Positions 13,301 to 26,026 of a stretch of 64,000 bases of DNA are shown in pieces. The position numbers and the translations under genes are program-made. Numbering within the stretch: position 1 is the stretch's first letter; the number at the start of each line of letters is the position of its first letter. The DNA comes from Caenorhabditis remanei (taxonomy: Eukaryota; Nematoda; Chromadorea; Rhabditida; Rhabditidae), in assembly GCF_010183535.1 (NCBI RefSeq), contig NC_071333.1, positions 16,180,587 through 16,244,586 on the forward strand. Direction: 5' to 3'. The notes beneath the pieces were generated by a model. It worked only from the letters and a program-made list of their open reading frames with translations. It made no database searches and was not told the DNA's origin.

Positions 13301-16300
13301 CTTTTCACATGAATATCTTCTGAATTTCAGAATGAAATACGTTTTCATTTTAGTTTCTTTATTTCAATATATCTCGTCACATTGTAGATTTTATCCTTCT
13401 TCTTCCCATCCATATTTTTTTGGATGTCCCGCCAAACCCGGTCATTATGTGATCCGTGTTCGGTTTCTGGTGGTAAAGGGCCTTTCGGTTTCGGTTTAAT
13501 GACATGTTTGCATTACCCTATCCCTCATTCTCGACGTTTAGTATCAATGTTCGCCTTTCTTTCGAAGGCAAAGTACTTTCCATCTTCGTAAAATCGTATG
13601 TAATCTCGAAGACCGAGAAAACCGCTTGGCATTGGTGGTACTGGTTAAGAGTAAACACTATTTTGTGAGGGAGGGGTGGTCGATTTACATTACTTACTCC
13701 AAACCGTTTTCGGGTGACTGACGGACGTGATGAAGAGGTAGTGCGCAATAAGTGTGCGCATTTTATTTGTCTCCGAATCTGTACATTACGCTTCATTCGG
13801 AGAAAACATTTTATTCAATTCGACGGTTTCATTTGATTCGGCTCATTTCACCAATTTTATATCTCATTCATCTTACCGCCATCTTATTTTTGTTTCGGTA
13901 GGAGTGTGTGGTGTTGGAATTTTATAAATGATAAAATAAGTCTTCTCAGAATTGTTCTGTAGAAAACTCAATTCATAACTTTAGATATCTAAGTAAAGGG
14001 TGTCTCAATGACCCGTTTAGTAGGTTCCATGATAAATGAGAGTTGTTAGTTACCCTCCTAGCCATTGCTCCTCGGAGACTTTCTAGTACCCACAATTTGT
14101 CAAAAATCTAGCAGAAAGTGATATTCTCTCGGATTTTGTTTCATTTCTCTTTCCGTTTTTAGTTTCCGAGATTTCCGAAAATATAACTTTGTTTTTACTC
14201 TCCGTTTCATTTCCTGTCAATTATGGTCACAGAATATAAAAGAATTCCGGTGATGCAAACACTCATTCATCACTTTTTATCACCGTCTTTATTCAATATA
14301 TCTTGACAGCCGACTGGCCCTGTTCTTATCTTTTAATCTGTATTCTTTTCCGTTTTCCTAACTGTTTTGTTTGTTACTATCGAATTGATACGATTGACAT
14401 TCCAATTATGTGTGTTTCTGATTTTTGGTGTGAATTCAGTAGTAATATCAGATTGAGAGACAGTTTTTGGTCTGGGAGATGGATTTCAGAAAATATCTGA
14501 AATTTGCATAATATTATCATCACAATTACCAGGGTTGGGAAATTCCGGGCTGAAGTCAAATTTTTGACTGGTTTTTGAGTGTTTTGACTATTTTTAATAA
14601 AAATTTCAAACAATCTCAAAAATTGATATTTTGAACATTTTTTGAATGCGGGCGGGAAAAATTTTTTTCCAGTCCGGCCCGGGATTACTTAACCCTGTTA
14701 CTCACTATAATGACACCACCATAAAGAAAATTTGGAAACCTGAAATAACCTACCTTAAGTCTTACCCTCAATCCCATCTATCATCATTCGCGACCCCTCA
14801 AGTTATCTCAAATACAAAGATGGGCAAAAAACGATAGTGCCGACTTGATGTGTATCGCATTTCTGTGCACCGCCACCAACCGCTACCACCAAACACCCGA
14901 CCACCCGATTACGTCATCATTGTGTGCGAGGAGTCCTTCACCCTATCGCCTCAGAACAGTTTTACGATCCATGCCGCCATGTTTAGATCCCTTTTTGTTT
15001 CTCCTACCAACCGATTTCGTGACGAAGTGTAGTAAAATGTATGCAGCTTCAGTTTTATTCCTCTTTTTGAAATTTGTTAACAAGAAGCAATTTTGTTGTT
15101 CTATCCTGCTCTTTCGGTTCACACTGAAGCCTCCTTAATCATGCATAGAGCAAAAAAAACAACGTCTTTAATGGAAAACCATGAAGCTACAAATAAAAAT
15201 AACATCCTTCTTTCCCGTTCTCATTCTTATCACATCTAGTTAATGGCAATTTGATAATTAATATATGAGGTTTATCAGTTTCAGCTATCAGAAACTCATT
15301 GTGTTTGTCTTATTAATGTTTCACCAGCACATGTGTTCCTATCCTTGATACATACATATGTTCTGTCCGATCGAAATGTCTCGAAACTCACTTTCCTTCC
15401 TTTTTTCGACTTTTTCTATTCCAATGTTCTATTTGAACACGCCTAGAACAAACTTTAACCATTCCTGACTACTGGTTCAACTATTACCTGACAAAGAAGT
15501 TGTACACTTTAGGGCGTTTCTATGCGAAAACCGACACCAACACAAAAGGGCTAGGTTCCCAGAACACATAACTAATCCGCTTGTTGTATAAAAACAGATC
15601 CCGCTAAATGTGAGAGAGAGAAAGAGAAATAAAATGACTGACCCTATTCCCTATTCCCTGTCACCGATCATGTTATAATAATATCTTTGTGTTATTATAC
15701 AAATTACTAACCGAATTCAGAAATTTTCGTTATTTTTCTATATTTCCTTCTGTTGAGCCACCACGACCATTTGTCTACAACTAGACCTGCAAATCGACAC
15801 CGAACATAAACATACACAGACAAAATATATTCATTCATCTAAATGTGTGGTGCTCTTTTGCACTACCCCTCTTTACTCTCCATGTCATTATATTTGCATA
15901 ACCAGTGCTCCGGCGAGGAGGCGCTCCTGAAGACGAAGAATGAGAAGAGGAACGGCAGTCCTTGTCTTCTTCCACTGCTCCATTCCGTTCCATGAAATTT
16001 GCACAACATTAGATCCGATCTTCTATTCTTCTACTCATTTGCATGTCGGTCATTCTAGAGACGTAGAAGGCTCTCGATTTACACTTAAGAGTCAAGTATT
16101 TCATCACTTCATTCACTTCATTCACCAATTTCCTGGGTCTTGTTGAAAGCCCAAAACCCAAAAAGCTAATAGTTTTCCTAAATTCATTTTTTGTTACTTT
16201 AAGTTTTCAGCATAAACGTAACATCCAAAAAATTTCCCATTGTTTTCACAAATACCTCGCCCTATTAATCCATCTTTTTGCTACCTTAGCCTTGGGAGGG

Positions 16301-17946
16301 AACCCTTTTTTCACTTTTTTCTTCCGTTCACACCCTCGCATTTTCGCGCCTTATTTGTTGTAAGTTTGCTTGTTTAGCCATGGTTTTCAATTTTATTCCG
16401 ATTCCTTTCCTGTGTTCCAATAGTTTTGTTTGTTTTTTGTTTTCATTTCTATTCTTTTAAAAATGACTTTTGGACATGAGTTTTTTTAAAAGAAAAAAGT
16501 TACTTGACCACCATGTCGTCTTTCGCCATTTTTGACACTTTGAGACACTCCCTCGAAATTGGATACTTTGTCGCTCCTTTTTTTGGTCAAAAGTTACCCC
16601 CTGCTATTTCCATTTCAAATGAAAATGACTTGACCGCCGTGTACGTCTACTTGTTGTCTTCTCTGATGACACGGAGTAGATGTCTTCAGAACAGAATAAA
16701 CAAAAACACACTCTCTTATCCCTTTTGGAATGTAAGAAGAAAGGAAAAGGGGGAAAAAGGACTTCTTGCAAGTTTCTGCGCCGTCAATTTGATTATCTTC
16801 TCACTTTTATTTTTTCTTCTTGTCACAAGTAGATTCTTTCAATGTCTATTGATGTTTCTTAACTATGAAAGATTGTGTTTCACTTTCTAATTCTCTTTCA
16901 AACAAGTCAAATAATTGATTAGTGATTTGACATAGGCAGTGGTAAGTTTCGGCAAAGTAATTTTTTGTTCCGAAAAAAAGTTCCAGCTTTTTCTTTTTCT
17001 ATGACACATTCCGTTACTTCATATATATTCCCTTCAAAAAACCGAATACCGCTCTACTATACTGGTATGATAGCATAAAAGATTAGTGGTATGTGTGCAC
17101 ATATTGCGGCAAGATCGGTCCTCCCTTTCTACCCTTTTATGGTCCTCAGCCCCTCCTCTTCACAGACTGAATCATTGTTTGACCAACCTCCCATCAAGAT
17201 CTTCTAATCCGCTGCCTGCCACCCGTTTTTATATTTTTTCTTCGACAGTGTGACTTTTGGAGCACCATCCCCATTTTAGGACTGTCAACATGTATTTGAA
17301 TATAAGAATATTTGGAATTTTTGTATGCCAGTTTTCTCATCTCACTCACTTTTTATCACTTTTTCTCCCAAAAAGTCCATAATGATTAGCGTTAAATTTG
17401 ATGGCGACTACCAGGTGGCGTGTTGATGAAAAGAAAGGAGATGAATATGAGAGAATGGGAAAATGAAATAAAAACGAGATCTTGCTAATCTGACTCTTCT
17501 CATTATCTATTTCTCGCATTTAATCTTTGAAGAGAAACATATTAGGGCTTCATTGAACACAATTGTTTCTCAATTGGTTTTTTTTTAATCTAAAGAATAT
17601 AGAATAATTGAAATTTCACATGCTCTCAATTCTAAACCACCCGATTAATGACTTCTTCTAACTGTCACTAACCCAATGAAAGACCTTGAGAGAATGAGAG
17701 AATAAGCGGTAGGGCCCTTCCTTTCCTCCCATAAAACATTAATAATAATGATACTGTCCTGAGACGAGAACTGTCAATACAATTACGCAATCGCTCCAGA
17801 AAATCATACACCTTCCTGACAACATCTGCTCCGATTTTCTTCTCCACTCTACCTTATATGTCTCATTATCCCGTTTTTTGTTGGTTGTGCTTCCATGTGT
17901 CCTAACGTTTATAATAATTGACGTTTGCAGGTGTCATGAAAAAGCG
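7323..17946. other. Long non-coding stretch upstream of the Ig/FN3 gene
   Basis: This 10.6 kb stretch has no ORF with convincing coding character. Open frames of up to 129 codons occur but are AT-rich, lack domains, and cannot be joined by splice sites. It holds a perfect 22-nt palindrome (7609-7630), a purine-rich short frame at 7969-8060, and a 168-bp inverted-repeat element (14530-14697). It probably includes promoter and enhancer DNA for the genes on either side. Confidence 0.5.
14530..14697. mobile_element. MITE-like inverted-repeat element
   Basis: The 168-bp element starts CAGGGTTGGGAAATTCCGG and its other end, read on the opposite strand, is CAGGGTTAAGTAATCCCGG, so the terminal inverted repeats match at 15 of 19 positions. 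TTAC is present on both sides (14526-14529 and 14698-14701), as expected of a 4-bp target-site duplication. The core is AT-rich and non-coding. It carries the GGCCCGGG-type motif shared with other short repeats of this window. Confidence 0.65.
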
Positions 17947-20900
17947 ATGAATTGTAGAAACGACTTTTGCAGTATGAGGATGATTATCCTGATATTTTTA
18001 TGTTGCTTGGTTAGAATTGGAATTTCAGAATTAGAATCTCGTAAGTTTTAAGTTACAACTAATTCTAATAATTTTTATAATTTCCAGAGTTATTTGATCT
18101 ACCATCATTAAATGTGAAGACCAACCAGTTATACCTTCATAAAAAGAATGCAACCAATTTAACATGCGAACTGACTGCGGGTTACTCAGAAGCCCGTATG
18201 CAGTCAGTGATATGGTTGAAGGATAAAGAATTTATTGATATTAATGATACGGATTATGAGTGGAAAGGTTTTATGTAAGACTATCCTTCTAATTTTTTAT
18301 TTTCAATTCATTTTGTAATTTGCAGACTAACAATTCATGGAACACGACCGCAGAATGAGGGAGAATATCAATGTCTTGCGGAAATCAATAAGATACGCTT
18401 ATCAAATCGTCAATTGATAACAACAACGATTATTTCCTCTCCACTGAAAATTCGAAGGGCAAGATTTACGAAGTTTGATGAGACATACGTGAATCATGTA
18501 AGTATTATAGTATAAACTGTTTTGCCAACATATTGTTACATTGTGTCAAGTTTTATGATAAGGTCTCCTCTATTCATACAGTAGCTCCGGCTCAAATTTT
18601 GATTGCACAAGTATGCATTGTTTCTTTTTTAGATGTGCCATTGTCGCGTGACATTTGATGATTTGACAGGCGACATGCATGTCAGGGTGGCATTTTCACT
18701 TTTTTTGTTTCAAAAAAAGTTTTTTTGAAAGAGATGAGCCAGAGGCCAGAAGTAAGGGGATTTGAAATACACTTTTAGTACAACAACAATTCTGTCACTT
18801 TTTGCCTACGAAACATATGTCCGAAATTTGATAGCATGTTGTTGAAATGAACCAAGGACTTGTTGATTGAAACATTCGTGTACCGTCAAAAGAGATGCCA
18901 ATCTCAAGACGGCCATCTGTTCTTTTGGTTTAGTATCCATGTTCGGTGCTGGGTTTCAAGTTGATAGATGCTCAGACATGAGTACATCAAATGTAAATTA
19001 GCGCGCATGCACTGGATTAGCGCACAAATGACACAATAAGGGGGATGTACAAAAGTTGAATGAGTTTCACATGGAAACGATGTAATGACAACAATATTAA
19101 TTGCGAGAAATGGGGGAACATACGACATAATTAGTATACGGGTGTTCCTTGAGAAAACATATGGTAACTAGTACATACGAGGATTATATTATATATTTAG
19201 GCGAAGTATAATGAGCACAGAAAATATATTTGCAGGCTGCAATCACAGTTCGAGAAAATGAAGTGGCACGTATACCATGTGCAGGAATGCCCGATGTTAT
19301 CCCATCTCCTGCAACACTTTGTTTTCAACGGCTGGAAAGTGACGATGAGTGTTTGGGAGGGAGAAGTATGGGTTTTCAGATAAAGTCAAACTATATAAAA
19401 CTGTTTCAGATGACACTAAATACTTTATCAGTGAGACTGGAATGCAGATTTCTCTGGTGACTCCTTCAGACGCCGGATTTTATCATTGTGTGGTCACAAA
19501 CGAATTCACAGGTCAAACCAGAAAAAGTCCCAAGCCTGTTTTAATAATTGTGAGTTTTCAGGTCTATCTCTCAACTCTTTTTTCTAATTTCCAATTTCCA
19601 GGTAAAAGAAACGAATTCCACCAAAAAAACGGTTGGGGAAGTTATCAAACCCGTATTAGTGTATCCATCCAAAGAAACGACAATCGACAAACCAATAGAT
19701 TTGGCAGTGGCTGAAGGCGAAGACGTCATACTTGAATGTGTTATCAATATGGCGAAAGTTGTTTGGATCACACATAATGATACCACTCCAAACGTCACAA
19801 TGGATGATAATACATCTAGATTCCAACAAATTTGGGGAAACCTGAGAATCCGGAGTGTGGCGTTGGGAGATGCTGGAATATACTCTTGTCTTGGCTTACC
19901 GATTCTTAGTGTGAATGAATCATTTGATGGTAATCGAACAAGACCAAGAGTTGATTATAACCTGGTGGTCTACTCACCTTCCGGAGTTCGCTTATCCATT
20001 ACGGCTCAGTATGATAAACGATATATGGTGAGTTGAAAATGGATGAATTTTGATAAAGACAAAATGAGGATAATTTTTCAGTTGGAATGCCTGGCGACAA
20101 ATTTACTTTATGAAATCCCAACAGCTTATATCAATGGAACCTCTATAGTTCATAACATTAATGCGATGGGGATACCTAGCAATACGAATTTCTATACCAA
20201 CCCTATCAGAGTTCATATGGAAGTGAAAACCTCATTTACTGGAAGTATACAGGTACAGTAACAACTCAAGTTGACATAATTTCATATATGATTATATTAA
20301 GTGTGTATCCCGACCTGCAATGGTAGAAGGAGAAATATATGGATATGGTTTGGAAAGAGGAAAATCTATGAATATGTACGTAATGAATATTCAAAATTCG
20401 AATGATTTGATCATCAAAGGACCGCATAATATCACCGTCCATGTTGGGCACACTGCAGATTTTCCGTGTATAGTGCAGAGAGTGAAGGCTAGGTCCTGGA
20501 TGAAGAGTGAGTAATGAAGTTATAACAAACTTTCCCTGAAAAATCCAAAAACTTATTCCAGACAACCGCACATTGACATTGTTCACTGCCAGACGAACTA
20601 TTCTGGGATCCAATTCTTTAAGAATCCATAAGGTTGAACTTGGAGACGAAGGAATTTATACATGTGTTGCTCAAAGTGAAAGTGGTCACACCAGTCGGTC
20701 ATCCGCATATCTGACTGTTATTGATAACTCTACTACTACTGCTCCAGTTGTAACATCCACCGAACCGTTCTTGGATAAAAAGAAAGATATGAAAATTGAT
20801 GTAGAGGATGTGAGAGGGTTTGTGACAGGAACGGAAGTAAGGATACAATGGTCTGTGTTAGGAAAGATGGAAGCTCTTACGAAAGTTGCCAAGTTTTTGT

Positions 20901-23900
20901 GAGTTTTTGTTTATTTTAAGCATATTTTTCATACTTGTCACGGGCCTGGCCGATTTCCAATTGTTCATCAGCCCTACCCGGGTGAAACGATTTCTTCCCG
21001 AAAAACATGTTTTTTTCAGTAGTAATTTTTGAAAAAAGAGTTTTTGAGGCATTTTAGCTATAATTCGAGTGAATTGACAATTTTACGTAGTTTTACAGTG
21101 AATTTATTGATAAAAATTACTTGAAAATTTTTTGAGGTATTAAAATTGCGAAAAAATTTCCCACCCGGCCTGCAAAATCTTTTAACCATTTTTTTCAACA
21201 CAATTTCAATTTTCTTTCAGAATCGAAGCCCAGAGGTTTGGGACTCCTGAAGATTCTTGGATTGAAGCGGAAACTGTGGATTCTCATGTGCGTGCTACAA
21301 CCATCAAATCCCTTATTCCCGACAACAAATATAAATTCCGCATCAAAATGGTTCGAGACGATGGGACCCATGTTGTTAGTCTACCCACTGATTTTATGAG
21401 TGTTGAAGCGACCAGTGGAGACGTCCTTCCTATGTCACCAAAGGTATAATTAACTTTACTTTTTTGCTCACGAACCCCCTTTTTCCTCCAGATTCTATCC
21501 GTCTACCAAACATCCGCGGATACTGCAAAAGTGCTCTTCTCACATAACGTTCTTATTGAAAACGCCGCCGCCAGGACGTTTGTGATCATTTACAACGAGG
21601 TGTCATCAGAGCAGAATAAATCACAAGTGGTCAGTCGTTCTTTTATTTTTATCACCGCTAAGCTCAGTTTTCTTCTTTTCTTTTCCGAAAGCACTCGTTC
21701 TTCTCAAATTTCTGAAAAGTTTTCTCTCAAATTGCGATAGGATAGAAGACTCCGAGTGACAGTTTATTGCACTGAGAGAACACGGAACACTTTTTAAATG
21801 CATATATCTCACAAACACATTTTTGACATCAGTCTTATTATTTTAGAAGTGTATTGCTCAAAAATTCAGTATTCTAGTCTGCAGACTTACAACGGGCCGA
21901 GTATTAGTACACAAATTAGAAAATTAGAAAATTAGTTTTTTTGTAAAAAGTCGAATTTTCGACATGTTTTTAACTATCGATAAAATTCAACCGTACATTG
22001 GATTTTTGACTATTTTTGATAATTTAAAAAAAAATTTTAATTGTGCACATTTTCGACTCCGAGCTGACGGGGCAGAGGTTTTGCAAGTCTGTCACAGAGA
22101 CATTTTGACGTTAGTCTTATAATTTTAGCAGATTATTTCTTAGAAACCCTCATTTTATATGTGATTCTGACTAAACTGTGATAACTTTCAGATTCAAGTG
22201 GACGGTGATCAAACAGATGCAACTATTACCGGACTCACCTACGAAACCGAGTATTTGATCCGTGTACTTGCCGAGAATTCAGCTGGAAAGAGTTTGAGCA
22301 GTCCCGAGTATCTGTTTGAAACGACTCGTAAGTGATTTTTCTTTCATTTCGTTTTCGTTTCCCCGTCCCTGACTTTTGCCCTCTTCGTGTTCACTTTTCG
22401 GCTTGCTTTGCTCTCGTTCCGCTAAGCATATATTTCCCACTGCCACACACGAAACTTCTGATTGCTACCAGATGTGTGTTAGGAAAACGAGGATATAAAC
22501 TGATGAGAACGGCCTTCAGAATGAAATTTTCTGTTGTTGGCTTAGATGCTGGGAAACTCTTATAATAAGAAAATTTTAGATAAAGGTTGTGATTTTGATC
22601 ATAAGTTAGAACTCTACTATTCATGTTCCGGAATCTGAACATTTTGCAAAATACTTTCAGAAAAAAAGCTAAATCACATTTGCGTCATTCCTGCTCTGCT
22701 AAAATTGAATCTAAACGTTCGGCCGAATTTTTCGTTCATTTTTTGTTCTATTTGAAGAACAGCTTCCACCCGACTAACCAATCATCTTAACATCCTTTTC
22801 CTTTCTTTTAGTTTTTTTTCTGTAAATAATGATGCCAGAATATCACAAGGTAGACTGAAGTTTGTTGAAAAATAATTTCAGTTTGTTATATCACGGTTTT
22901 TGATGTGGAGAATTTTTGGTTAGTGGTTACAAGCTTGGAGTTACCAATTTGAGCTTTCAAGTGAATTTTCCAAAGTTTTATTTCCCTGTGACTCCTCAAC
23001 TAGCCTAGTAGTCTTTTTGTTTGAAAAACGGTATACTTGGCTAGTAGAATTGTTTAGATATCAAATAACATCAAATATATATCAAACATATATATTTATA
23101 GTCAGAGTACTCGCGGCCTAAGCATTTCTCATAGTGAATTGATGAAACGAAAAACAACTTTTTCTGTTGAAGTTTTATATTCTCACACTTGCACTCCACT
23201 CAATATCTGCAGTTCTCAAATTTCACTGAGATTCTTCCCTCGTATCACTTTTTTGAAGTTCTCAAATCGTTGTTCCTCCCCTCTACTCCCGCAACATTTT
23301 TTGTTGCATTCTTCCGGTAGACCGTCCTGGAAGCACTCACTTCCATTCTTTTCCATAAAATGATGACTAAGAATATAGAACATAGTTTTCTATACTGTTT
23401 ACAAGTCTCCGTCTTGTCCTCTCTTTCACATTTTGTTTCCGTTGTCCTCTTAGATAGCCGGCAGAAGGACGGCAGGATGAAATAGTGTAATACGTATTAC
23501 TCATCACTTTTTGAATCATTTGCTTTGCCTCTTAACATTTCCAACTCACTTTTAGAAGTCCATCTAATTACTATGTAGTTATTACTAAAATTTCAGCAAA
23601 AAGGAATGCTATTGACATTGAGAAGGTTCATCATTAAATAAGCTTCATCAGTGGATTCTATCCTAATGACTATCCTATTCAGAGTACCCAAAAAGAAGAG
23701 AGAGTGACGTCCACAAGTTTATATACGCATAATCTATCTTCACAAAAAGGTCCAATAGGGCGAAAAAATGTTTATGCAAATGATGGTGGGGGGCACCGGG
23801 TCGACGGCCGGATGTTGCACCCCACACTCCTTTCTTCCCACCTCTACCAGATGCGTTTCGTATAAAATAAACCATCAGTCACCTCTTTTCTTCTCAACAG

Positions 23901-26026
23901 ATTTTTGTGTCAACATTGTTTCTTTTGCTTATTTTTGAAAATTGGGTCGTCAATGAGTCTAGGAGGTCAGATTTGAATTTTGTATTAAAATTGTTTTGTT
24001 GCTTGATACTTGTTAGATTAATGAGATCTGCTGAACAGTTGTAAAGAATGCTCCTGTAAACTTTTTTCTATTTCAAGAAACATTCTCTCGTAGATCATGC
24101 GCTGCCTTCTGTCCCGTCTCACAATCAATTTCCGGTCATAGTCCTATCATTTTACATATTACGGGGTGGCACAAGCTTGTGAGAACCCATTACTAATGTT
24201 ACACTTGAGCCCTCATTACGCTCGTTGTCTTCTCCTCTTTTCACTATCATTGATCTATTTTCTGATTGTTCCATGCTTTCGAGCTTTAAGTGTTTTTATT
24301 TCTTGTCGATTGGAAATTTCACAGAATCTCGTTTATTGTTTCATTTCTGTTTGATAGAACAATTTTTGTGGTGTGAGCTAGCTTGATATTTTTCCTGACG
24401 GTGAATATCTTACAAATCATTAGAAATCTAGGACATGCAAGATGTCGTCTACTTTCTCCTACTTTTTCCTCCGAAGAATGATGATGTCCTTGTTCTTGTT
24501 TTAGTTCACCAATCCGTAACTTTTGCTAAGGTCGAGACGTTCATTTCTTCGCTCACTTTAGCACATTTATCACATTGATTGATGATCCGAAGTGTACCAG
24601 AGAGTTGGTTCATCGGCTACACATTCAATTTTTCTCACACCTGGTTTAGATTACTCTTCCTTATATTCTGCAGCATCTTAACCATAGATATATGTACCTT
24701 TGTCAATTTTGAATATTTTCAGATAGCGGAATGTTGTCATCAGTGCGGATTTTCATCGGATCCATCGAACCACATTTGACATTCAAGAATATCGCTCTCG
24801 GAGGAATTATCACATTTTTGGCACTGATTGCAGTGCTTGTTTGTTTCTTCGTTTTCTGCAATCTACGCCCAGGAAAACAACGACAGAAGAGCCAAGGTGA
24901 GTGGACTTGAATTTAAAGATATTTGGAATAGTTTTTATCAAATTTGATACATTTTGAAAATGGGGAATTCAAGAAATTTAGTATACTGAAAAGTACTGTT
25001 CAGAAAGTTTTTTTTTTCAAAACTTGCCAATTTCAGCTAATGGAAAGTTCTTAGACACCTCCTACCGCATCTTCAACGAACAAAAAGTGCACAAATCTCG
25101 CGGATTCGACACCCAGGCCGGAATTCTGGAGCCCGACGTTGATGAATGCTCTCCGTTGAAAGTAGTGAGTCACATTCGTCATTTTGCCACGACGTTTTTG
25201 CTATAGCTTCTTGTCAGGTGTCTTCTCCAAAGGGTGGTAGTATGGGATAAACAAAAAAAAACAATTAATTTATTGCAGCGACAAGTCGATGAGAGACTTT
25301 CGGGTGACTCGGATAAATATGGGTTCAACAATCACGATGAGAACTTGCCAAATTTATATGGAAACATGGATGATATTATGGATATGGAGGAACAAGCGGA
25401 GATTCCGAATGATCCAACTTATGTCTCAGCATCCAAGATGACCAATGACTATGGTGTTCACTCAACAGCTAGATGCTATTCTCCGGAAAGTCGTACTTCT
25501 CATGAAATGCTTGTTTCATACTCAAGAAGTGCGCCCCACTCAACTGCCAATAGCTCATCTCCACAGGTACCGTTTTTTCTTCAAGTCATCCAAAAAAAGT
25601 ATTATTCCAGATGAATGGTTCAATGCAACGTGTCAAAGCATACAACTACGCGGACTCTCTTCTCTACTCGCCCGCTGGTACAACATCTTCAATCGCTGAG
25701 ACTAATAGCAGTGGAACTGGTCCAATTAGAGCTCACTGTGACTCACCGAACACGGCTCCAGCGTAAGTTTTGAATTTTTCATTTTTGTCTCTGAAATGCG
25801 GTTCGAACCTTTATAAAGTTATCGAAGATAGGTCTAATTTATATAAACTATTTTCAGAAGCGATGAAAGTGACCAAGGAATCAGATGTGGTGGATCATCT
25901 AGAAACAGTCATATTTCCTCAACTGACGGAGCTAAAGTTATGACTATGGGCACATTTAAAGGATCGACGCCAACAAGTTCATTTGTTAGTACATTTGACA
26001 GAAGACGCTCTGAAAATGTTGCTTGA
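17947..26026 (+). CDS. Immunoglobulin/fibronectin-III type I cell-surface protein (IgCAM)
   Basis: Seventeen exons fit: 17947-18040, 18088-18274, 18326-18497, 19236-19338, 19380-19549, 19602-20027, 20082-20252, 20302-20506, 20562-20898, 21221-21443, 21492-21629, 22192-22327, 24723-24896, 25037-25164, 25279-25566, 25611-25762 and 25858-26026, giving about 1,090 residues. A signal peptide is followed by Ig domains showing the Cys, Trp and DxGxYxC pattern (GEYQC, DAGFYHC, DAGIYSC, DEGIYTC), with one divergent segment around residues 376-455. Two FN3 domains (about 590-787), one TM helix (about 811-833) and a 255-residue Ser-rich cytoplasmic tail follow. Many NxS/T sites are present. Such proteins act in cell adhesion or axon guidance. 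The layout resembles CDON/Ihog or Robo-type receptors, but I cannot assign an orthologue. Exons 4 and 5 join only through a 41-nt intron. The exon 11 donor could lie 3 nt upstream. Confidence 0.85.
20934..21180. mobile_element. GGGCCGG-family short interspersed element (in intron)
   Basis: This lies in intron 9 of the Ig/FN3 gene. ACTTGTCACGGGCCTGGCCG opens an AT-rich core that ends with CCCACCCGGCCTGCAAAATC. The ends resemble those of the elements at 52471, 53703, 48731 and 37408. It has no coding capacity. The boundaries are approximate. Confidence 0.5.
21882..22091. mobile_element. GGGCCGG-family MITE-like element (in intron)
   Basis: The element begins CAGACTTACAACGGGCC and ends GCAAGTCTG, so CAGACTT is inverted at the termini. 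It lies in intron 11 of the Ig/FN3 gene. Similar stretches of about 40 bp flank it as imperfect direct repeats: near 21808 (TTTTGACATCAGTCTTAT) and near 22093 (TTTTGACGTTAGTCTTAT). This suggests insertion into, or duplication of, a local sequence. Confidence 0.5.
22328..24722. other. Large intron of the Ig/FN3 gene
   Basis: This 2.4-kb intron has a GTAAGT donor and a TATTTTCAG acceptor. It separates the second FN3 domain exon from the transmembrane exon and is far larger than the 40-70 bp introns typical here. I see no gene inside it on either strand. An intron of this size at this position could hold regulatory elements or an alternative exon. Confidence 0.6.

Noticed and set aside
16504..16890. 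128-codon frame in the long intergenic stretch
   Set aside because: Phe/Leu-rich composition typical of AT-rich, pyrimidine-rich DNA. No codon bias, domain or flanking splice structure.
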